Source: Asterias rubens
Taxonomy: Eukaryota > Echinodermata > Asteroidea > Forcipulatida > Asteriidae
Direction of reading: 5' to 3'
Assembly: GCF_902459465.1 (NCBI RefSeq)
Contig: NC_047062.1
Location: 4,652,501 to 4,716,500 of the forward strand
DNA length: 64,000 nucleotides
Shown: piece by piece, positions 58,401 to 64,000 of the stretch
Layout: the number at the start of each line of letters is the position of its first letter
Position numbering within the stretch: position 1 is the first letter of the stretch
Translations under genes and position numbers: made by a program
Notes under the pieces: model-generated
Database searches by the model: none
The model's input: the letters and a program-made list of their open reading frames with translations, nothing else
What the model was told of the DNA's origin: nothing

Positions 58401-61400
58401 TAGTTTTATAATTTGACCAATAAATACTGTTTGGTGAAGAAAATGTAACTTTGATAACTGAGATGGACTTGATATTGGTGTTATAGGAGAAGAGTGCAGC
58501 AAGAGCCGACTCTGATGAGAATGAAGATGACGATGGCAAGGCACAAGAAGATCAAGAATTATTGGAAGCAATCATGGAAAGTAAAGAGTCAAATAATGGT
58601 AAGACATTCCAAATAAATGAGTTTTGGTTCTCATAAAAAGAGGATTCCTTAAAGGAACATGTTGCCTTGGATCGGACGAGTTGGTCTATAAAAAGCGTTT
58701 GTAACCAATTGTTATAAAATGCATATGATTGGAAAGATGTTTTAAAAGTAGAATGCAATGATCCACACAAATTTGCCTCGAAATTGCGTGGTTTTCCTTT
58801 TACTTTGCAATCTAACACGGTCGGCCCTTTATGGGTGTCAAAATAAATGAATGGCCGACCGTGTTAGTCGACAAGGTAAAAGGAGAACCGTGCAATTTTG
58901 AGGCACGTTTGTGTGGATCATTGTATTCTACTTTTACAACATCTTTTTATAAAAAACGGTGAATAACGCTTTTCAAAGACCAGCTCAACTGATCCAAGGC
59001 AAAGGTTCCTTTAATGAAAGACAATGAAGTGGTGGTATGTCCATTCTTGTACAACATATTTGTACAACAAATGGACAAAGGTCTGGAATCGGGGGTTACT
59101 TAATACTCCCAGAAAGGGATGTTACAAGCCATGTTTTCCAGAACCTCTTCTTTCTCTGTGTATGAGTGAAATGAAGGGGTATCACGATAGGTGCATGCCT
59201 GTTCATGCTACACACTGGATATAAACGTCGAACCCCTTCTCTTGATGATGAGTGTAATGGGATCTTCGCTTGATGATAAGTGTAATGGGAACTTCCCCCT
59301 TAAAGGGGTACAGCAATTATCCTCTAGTAAGGGCCACTTCTATGAGGAAAACGTAGACGTGTACACAACAAGTTTAACAGCTTTTGTCCCATCAGGATCA
59401 AGCAATCGTAGTAAAGTGTCTTGCTTAAGGACACCAGTGACATGAACGGGACTCGAACCCACTCTTTGCTGATCAGAAACACCAGGGCTTGAGTCTTGTG
59501 CGCTTGATTGCTCAGCCATGTCACGCTACAATTAACACTAGTTGGATAATGTGATGAAGTGGATGGCTGAAACCTTTAGGACCTCGGAGGAGCAGTGATG
59601 GTGGTGTTTTGAGTGACTGGACTCCGGTAATTACAGTCATGGGGACAAGGCAGCTACAGGACAGTCTGCTGGTTATCATGGCTGGCCATTCTCAAAATCG
59701 TCACAAATATTGGATACAACGATCAAAAATAATTTAAACCTATCAAGTTTGTTTTTATTGTGCTTACCATTCAAGCTGTTTTGTGTTATGTTTCTCAGGT
59801 CGGATTGAAGATCAGTACATCCTTCGTTTCTATCGGGACAAGCTTCACTCCATGCCGTGCCAGAACCAAGGCTTTGTCTTAGATGGATTCCCCAAGACCA
59901 TGGAACAGGCCAAGGAGCTATTTGCAGGTAAGACAATGGTCCATTAGACAGTAACAGAGAAAGTTTCAGATACGGATATGATTACCTTATCCGTTCACGT
60001 CAGCCGCATGTTGGATTTTGTTATGCAAAATATAGCTATGTGTCACTTGAGTGTGCTTGCATTCATCATGAGTGTTTTTCCCGACAAATATGACCTAAAG
60101 AGAGCCCGTATTTTATACACTGCATTTTCTCATCGATTTGCTTGCAAATGACTAACAATTTTTTGTCTGTACCAAGCACGATACCAGTGCAAGCAATTCC
60201 ATTGGAAATGTTTTTGATCTGGGCAAAAAGACAGCTAAAAGTCTGCAAAACTCTGTTTTTCTACGACGTGTATGAGCTCCATTTCCGTTGAAACATGTGT
60301 GCAAAATACGATAGTCGTGGATACACGTCACGTGAACACACAAAGTGTCGACGTATCGGTATCTGTATGTGTATCCATAGACTTGTGAAATCTCTCTAAT
60401 GCTCAACTTGACCTCCTAAAGACGTGGATCACAGTTAAAGACTTTTTTGTCAGCAATGGCTCTCATGTATTTTCTTTAACCTCTTGTACTACAGCTGAAG
60501 ATGAAGAAGAACAAGACGATAGCAGCAAAGTGCCTGTCTTTGACAAGCTGTCCATGCCAGAGGTAGTCATCTCCTTGGAGGCCCAGGACGACTTCCTCAA
60601 GAAGCGAGTCATGAACTTACCAGAGGGTCTAGTGGCCGGCACCCACAACAACGAGGAAGGTTTGATCCGTAGATTGACAGAGTTCCGGTCTGTGAATGAG
60701 GAAGACACAACTGTGCTGAATTACTTTGACGAGCTGGAAATCCATCCCGAGCACGTGGGTAAGTAAAGAGAAAATGTGTGGCTTGTACAAAAGGAACAAC
60801 CACACAGACCCTGTGTGACATTGGTCTAAGGGGTTAGTATATAGTGATAAAATCTGTCAATGTTTTTTTTGTGTGTCATTATTTTGTTCTGACATGGAAT
60901 TTTAAGGTGGAACGGTAGGAATGTTGAAGTTGGATCGCATAAGTATTCCAGCCCGGCCTCATGGATCAATCCATTAGACTGGTGGAACAGTCCATTGAAA
61001 CATTCAAAATACTAATGCGCATATTACTTGTGTAGGTTTGCTCCAATACTTCAACACAATGATGCGGTCAAGCAGAACGTACCAGTGGTCCAATGGATAG
61101 TGGGCGTGTGCCTACGGGAACATTATAATTTTGCGCTTTGTCTCAATACTATAGACTACCAAGCATGCTCGGAGACGAAGAGCAAAGGATTTCCATATCA
61201 TGTAAAGATTTGGTGTCTGTTTTGAGCCTATCAAGTGTCATAAACAAATCTAATGCCAAGTCAACTCTCACTCACAGATGTTACTAAGGAGGTAGATGCC
61301 AACAATGCCACTATTGTGGAGCAGATGATTAAGATCATGGGGGAGCCTCGCAACTATGGCCCCACCCCGGAGGAGGTTGACGAGATGGAACGCATTGAGA

Positions 61401-63431
61401 CAGAGAAGAGAGTGAAGAAAGAGCAGGAGGAGAAGGAAGAGAAAGAGAGGCAAGAGGCACAGGAGGTGGCACTCAGGGAGCAACGGGAGAAAGAATGGGT
61501 AAGAAAATCATTTATTTTGGCTGTTCTTTATTATAACCCTTTCATGCACATTTACGTTGGTGATAAATTTACCTATGGATGCATATATTGTTTTTTTCCC
61601 CCGGTTTTTTTCGCAAGAGGCATTGAGAATCGATAGTTCAGTTTTTAGCAATTTCTTGATCATACCAGCTAAGGTGGATGCCTGAATGTAGCAGCAGAGG
61701 TCGAAGTTGCCGCTAGCCCGGGACTACCAGATTTACAGCCGGGCTACTCATTTATCCAGTTTGATGGACCCAATGGCTAGTGGAAAAATAATGCAAAAAT
61801 CAACATTACAAACAGCAATGAACTGTGCTAATGGTGTATGTAAACTTTGTGCGGTGACTCAAGACATAATGTGTGTTTCGAGGTACCAAAATCTCAACCG
61901 TGCTACGCAAAATTCTGGGTTACTAGCCCTGCTGACTACCATAAAAATACACTTAATTTTGACCCCTGAGCAGGGAAGATTGTTCAAAAGGCGGTGGCCA
62001 ATATAACCAAGACAGTTTTGATGAAGGGTCTACTGCCCTCTTCTGAAAACCACTGAATAAAACGTTCATTGTTTTTCCTCCCTTTCTTCCGTCCAGGCTG
62101 AGAGACTCGATGAAGTAAAACGTCAAGAGACAGAGCTTCTTGAGAATCAATCTATCCCACTACGTAACTATCTGATGAAACATGTCATGCCTTCACTTAC
62201 CCAAGGCTTGATAGAATGCTGTAAAGTCAGACCTGATGATGCCATTGACTACCTGGTAAGCCCTGCATGTAGTCACTCAAGCCAGGGCCCAATTTTATAA
62301 AGCCTGGAAGCACAAAAATGAAATTTCTTCCTCGATTACCAACCAAATTTTCATTTGTTGCATATTGCTTGTTACTGGCATTCAGCTGTTGTTTGCTTAT
62401 CCTGAAAATAACTTGAACATTTGGTTGGAAATCCTGTTTTTTTATTAAGGAATAAATTTGATGCTAAGCAAATTTTTGTGCTTACAGGCTTAATGAAATT
62501 GGGCCCTGGAAGTTCCTCTTTGAGAGGGCCTTTCACTTTGCAAAGGGCACTTGCATCGGAATATCTTACAGACTCTGGGAACCTCTTGGAGGGTTACTAA
62601 GGCCAAGACCAGGGGAACAGAGGCTGTGGTTTGATTCCAGGCCTGGTCCTATCTTGACTCTCTTGAGTTCTGTAAATCAAAATTTATTTCAGAATGGTTT
62701 AGTGTATTAGACCAACAACAGAGACAGTTTTTTTTTATTACGTAATACAAGGGCTCAATTATTTTTTTTAGAGCTGCTTAAGCACAAAAAGTATGCTAGC
62801 ACAATAAATGTAAGCTTACCAGAAATAGCTTACCAGCCAAAATACCATGTCACATGTATCATCTTATAGGGGTGCCAGTCGGAGGTCATTCAACCTATAA
62901 CTACCTGTTATTGACCCTTGCACGCGGCGCCTGTGCCACCCTCACCATGTTGGTGGTCAATAGGTTTACGTGTAAACGCCGCGTCGCCTAAAATGCGCAC
63001 TTCACTGAATAAAACACGTTGACATTGACCATCAAAATGGCGCATCCAAGATTATTCTGATGATGACGTCAGGTGAATTGGGTCAATAGCCAGGTTTTAA
63101 ACCCACGTTTACGATACAACGTGGGAAGGGGCACCAGAGAGATAACCTGAAGGGAATAACATCAACAGCAATTTCTGAGGTATAAAATTCATTGACTAGA
63201 AACGGGTCTTATTATTGATCAAGACTACAAATCCAAGATTATGTACTCACAGTTTGCATATTGTCCTAAACCTTGACTTATTATTTTCTTTATCTTACTC
63301 TTCTTTTGTGCCCTTCACCATTTATAACTACATCATTGATTCATTTATAACTAAATCATTGATTCATTATTGTTTTATTTTTGTTTCTACAGGCAGAGTA
63401 TCTTTTCCGGAATAATCCACAAGTGGATTAG
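49482..63431 (+). CDS. AK7: AK7, adenylate kinase 7 (17 coding exons)
   Basis: Adenylate kinase of motile cilia; interconverts 2 ADP with ATP and AMP. Coding exons: 49482-49577, 50490-50666, 51276-51384, 51778-51872, 52899-53009, 54058-54141, 54574-54662, 55670-55760, 56405-56482, 57236-57385, 58109-58237, 58487-58598, 59799-59927, 60495-60758, 61278-61498, 62097-62255, 63393-63431. All are GT-AG and phases join to 710 codons; human AK7 has 723. Residues 1-360 are the N-terminal Rossmann-like (NAD-dependent epimerase-type) region, with [12 protein letters not shown] and the HVKDLAGVIQN block. Residues 361-571 are the kinase domain, with P-loop GPPAVGKT (368-375), acidic stretches and VLDGFPKT. 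Residues 590-650 are a Glu/Lys/Arg-rich coiled coil. The last 50 residues ([15 protein letters not shown]... to AEYLFRNNP) are a Dpy-30-type helical motif used for docking in axonemal proteins. The start ATG precedes [17 protein letters not shown], matching the family start. Confidence 0.97.
49853..49990. repeat. Fold-back repeat, variant of the GGGCCC-ended family
   Basis: GGGCCCAATTTCATGGCTTA, AGCGCTGAATTTCTGCGC and TAACGTGGAGTACGCAA resemble 3339-3560. In AK7 intron 1. Confidence 0.5.
50717..50905 (+). mobile_element. SINE type 1, full length
   Basis: CGGTAGTCTAGTTGGTATGA (box A), TTGGTTCGAATCCCACC (box B), GGAAAGTACTGAGTATACAG, CACACATCGGTG. Begins about 50 bp after AK7 exon 2. A retrotransposon-like tail AGCGCTATATAAAAGCCC follows at 51010. 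Confidence 0.8.
52350..52480 (-). mobile_element. SINE type 1
   Basis: Reverse of TGGTCTTGTGAGTAAAGAT and GGGGTTGTGGGTCTGAATCC; the body AGGACTCTGGGAAAGCACTG is diverged. In AK7 intron 4. Confidence 0.6.
52498..52690. repeat. GGGCCC-ended fold-back repeat
   Basis: CCCAGTTTCATTGAGCTGCC to CAGCTCTATGACATTGGGCC; inner CATTTGTGACTGGTATCATG. Confidence 0.75.
53405..53763 (-). mobile_element. Family B element, right end truncated
   Basis: Left end TTAA and AGCCATTGGAAACTTTCGG. The right end stops at CCGAAAGTGTCC, without GGCT and TTAA. In AK7 intron 5. Confidence 0.75.
54746..55335 (-). mobile_element. Non-LTR retrotransposon 3' end, split by a family A insertion
   Basis: Minus strand, reading across the insertion: [18 protein letters not shown] before it and FKTLLKTHL after it, then the tail GCGCTGTATAAATACG and a TTA-type repeat. 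Same class of element as 2224-2645. Confidence 0.7.
54870..55246 (+). mobile_element. Family A element inside a retrotransposon remnant
   Basis: Flanks GTTAA and TTAAC show a TTAA target duplication at a site inside the remnant. Ends AGGCAGTGGACACTAATGG and CAACAGTGCCACTGCCT. Confidence 0.85.
55879..56260 (+). mobile_element. Family A element
   Basis: AGACACTGGACACTATTGG to ATAGTGTCCACTGACT between TTAA sites. In AK7 intron 8. Confidence 0.85.
57737..57935. repeat. Tandem repeat, about 100-bp unit, two copies
   Basis: GCTAAGGGTGTTGATAAGAA and CACATGATAACAATCCAGC occur in both units. The GATAGCCGCAGTCGCC part resembles the 9500-9800 repeat. In AK7 intron 10. Confidence 0.8.
58109..58237 (+). 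CDS. AK7: AK7 coding exon 11: P-loop of the kinase domain
   Basis: Forty-three codons, phase 0. It carries [12 protein letters not shown] (Walker A) followed by [16 protein letters not shown], the start of the NMP-binding region. A pseudogene would be unlikely to keep this intact. Confidence 0.95.
58653..59010 (+). mobile_element. Family E element
   Basis: TTAA-flanked; AAGGAACATGTTGCCTTGGA to ATCCAAGGCAAAGGTTCCT. Starts 54 bp after AK7 exon 12. Confidence 0.8.
59395..59528 (-). mobile_element. tRNA-derived SINE, type 3
   Basis: Reverse of GACATGGCTGAGCAATCAAG (box A region) and AGTGGGTTCGAGTCCCG (box B), followed by GTCCTTAAGCAAGACACTTT, a tail motif seen in several animal SINE families. 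In AK7 intron 12. Confidence 0.7.
61278..61498 (+). CDS. AK7: AK7 coding exon 15: coiled-coil linker
   Basis: Two leading bases plus 73 codons. The first third ends the kinase domain ([20 protein letters not shown]). The rest is a run of Glu, Lys, Arg and Gln with heptad character between the kinase domain and the Dpy-30-type tail. Confidence 0.92.
62097..63431 (+). CDS. AK7: AK7 coding exons 16-17: Dpy-30-like tail
   Basis: Exon 16 (62097-62255) encodes [18 protein letters not shown] and [13 protein letters not shown]. Exon 17 (63393-63431) adds [12 protein letters not shown] and TAG. Together they form the two-helix Dpy-30 motif ending in the characteristic DPIDYLAEYLF-type block. The 1.1-kb intron between them is full of repeats. 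Confidence 0.93.
62285..62508. repeat. GGGCCC-ended fold-back repeat
   Basis: GGGCCCAATTTTATAAAGCC to CTTAATGAAATTGGGCCC. Starts 30 bp after AK7 exon 16. Confidence 0.75.
62753..62875. repeat. GGGCCC-type fold-back repeat, left half
   Basis: GAGCTGCTTAAGCACAAAAA and CCAGCCAAAATACCATGTCA; the right half is missing. Confidence 0.5.
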
Positions 63432-63803
63432 TTTGTCGCCCTCTCCTGTTTTTCTTCAAAATAGGGCGGACACATTCCTTGGAGCAGAAGAGGACAAATT
63501 ACCAGAGTAGTGTCAATGACTTCAGTTAAGCTTTTACCCACATCCTGGGTTGGTTTATTTCCTCCATTATGGGAGTTATTCTGTCTTACAAAAGATAATC
63601 TCAACCCACCTTTAGCGGCCTTATTGCACATGCTTTGGCATTGTTTATGCAAATTTGATAAACAAATTTTTTAATAGTTTCAGAACATTCAGTTCAACAG
63701 AAATTTTGCTCTGTTGGCTTTACATCATGTTGTTTATGTTTCAACAATAACTACACAACTTCATGTGTTTCAAGAACCAACTACAAGTAGTGTTCTTCTT
63801 TAA
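63432..63803. other. AK7 3' flank
   Basis: Presumed 3' UTR. No canonical AATAAA was found before 64000; a GATAAA variant is at about 63658. Confidence 0.4.
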
Positions 63804-64000
63804 AGACATGGACACTATTGGTAATTGTCAAAGACCAATCTTCTCACTTGGTGTTCTCATAACAACCCTGTGAAAAATTGAGCTCAATCGGTCGTCGATG
63901 TTGCGAGATAACTATGAAAGAAAAAACGAAGTTGTGTGCTTTCAGATGCTTGATTTCAAGACCTCAAAATCTAATTCTGAGGTCTCAAAATCAAATTTGT
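63804..64000 (+). mobile_element. Family A element cut by the window edge
   Basis: Left end AGACATGGACACTATTGG after TTAA; a short internal deletion removes part of the ACACCCTTGTCACAC module. The right half lies outside the window. Confidence 0.8.

Overview
This is animal (metazoan) nuclear DNA. The genes are split into short exons with GT-AG introns, the intergenic DNA is AT-rich, and transposon relics are dense. The proteins look deuterostome-like and the repeat content resembles a marine invertebrate. An echinoderm, possibly a sea star, is my best guess, but nothing in the window proves it.

Three protein genes can be reconstructed exon by exon, with phases that agree across every junction. 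(1) ERO1, the ER thiol oxidase, is on the minus strand at 27758..1679 (13 coding exons, 470 codons, signal peptide in exon 1). (2) RAB1, the ER-to-Golgi GTPase, is on the minus strand at 47171..33792 (7 coding exons, 206 codons). (3) AK7, the cilium-associated adenylate kinase 7, is on the plus strand at 49482..63431 (17 coding exons, 710 codons). RAB1 and AK7 are divergent, with 2.3 kb between their start codons. ERO1 and RAB1 lie in the same direction, separated by about 6 kb without a recognisable gene. ERO1 and RAB1 both serve the early secretory pathway; AK7 is functionally unrelated.

The rest is mainly introns and intergenic DNA filled with non-autonomous elements. The commonest are fold-back elements of about 350-430 bp flanked by TTAA. 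They form several families (A, B, C, E, I) that share internal modules, with about 20 copies in 64 kb. Others are a 132-bp hairpin element with 8-bp target duplications (4 copies), an 895-bp element with 8-bp target duplications inside an ERO1 intron, a GGGCCC-ended fold-back family (about 12 copies or fragments), at least three tRNA-derived SINE types, 3' ends of non-LTR retrotransposons, and a broken THAP-domain sequence in ERO1 intron 1. Several insertions are nested or abut one another, so their relative order can be read.

Layout: 1-1678 ERO1 3' flank; 1679-27758 ERO1; 27759-33791 upstream of ERO1 and downstream of RAB1, no gene seen; 33792-47171 RAB1, whose 7-kb first intron holds tandem palindromic repeats; 47172-49481 shared promoter interval with a full CRE and a perfect CACGTG palindrome; 49482-63431 AK7; 63432-64000 AK7 3' flank, ending inside a family-A element. 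Only coding exons were called. UTR exons, transcription starts and poly(A) sites cannot be fixed from sequence alone.
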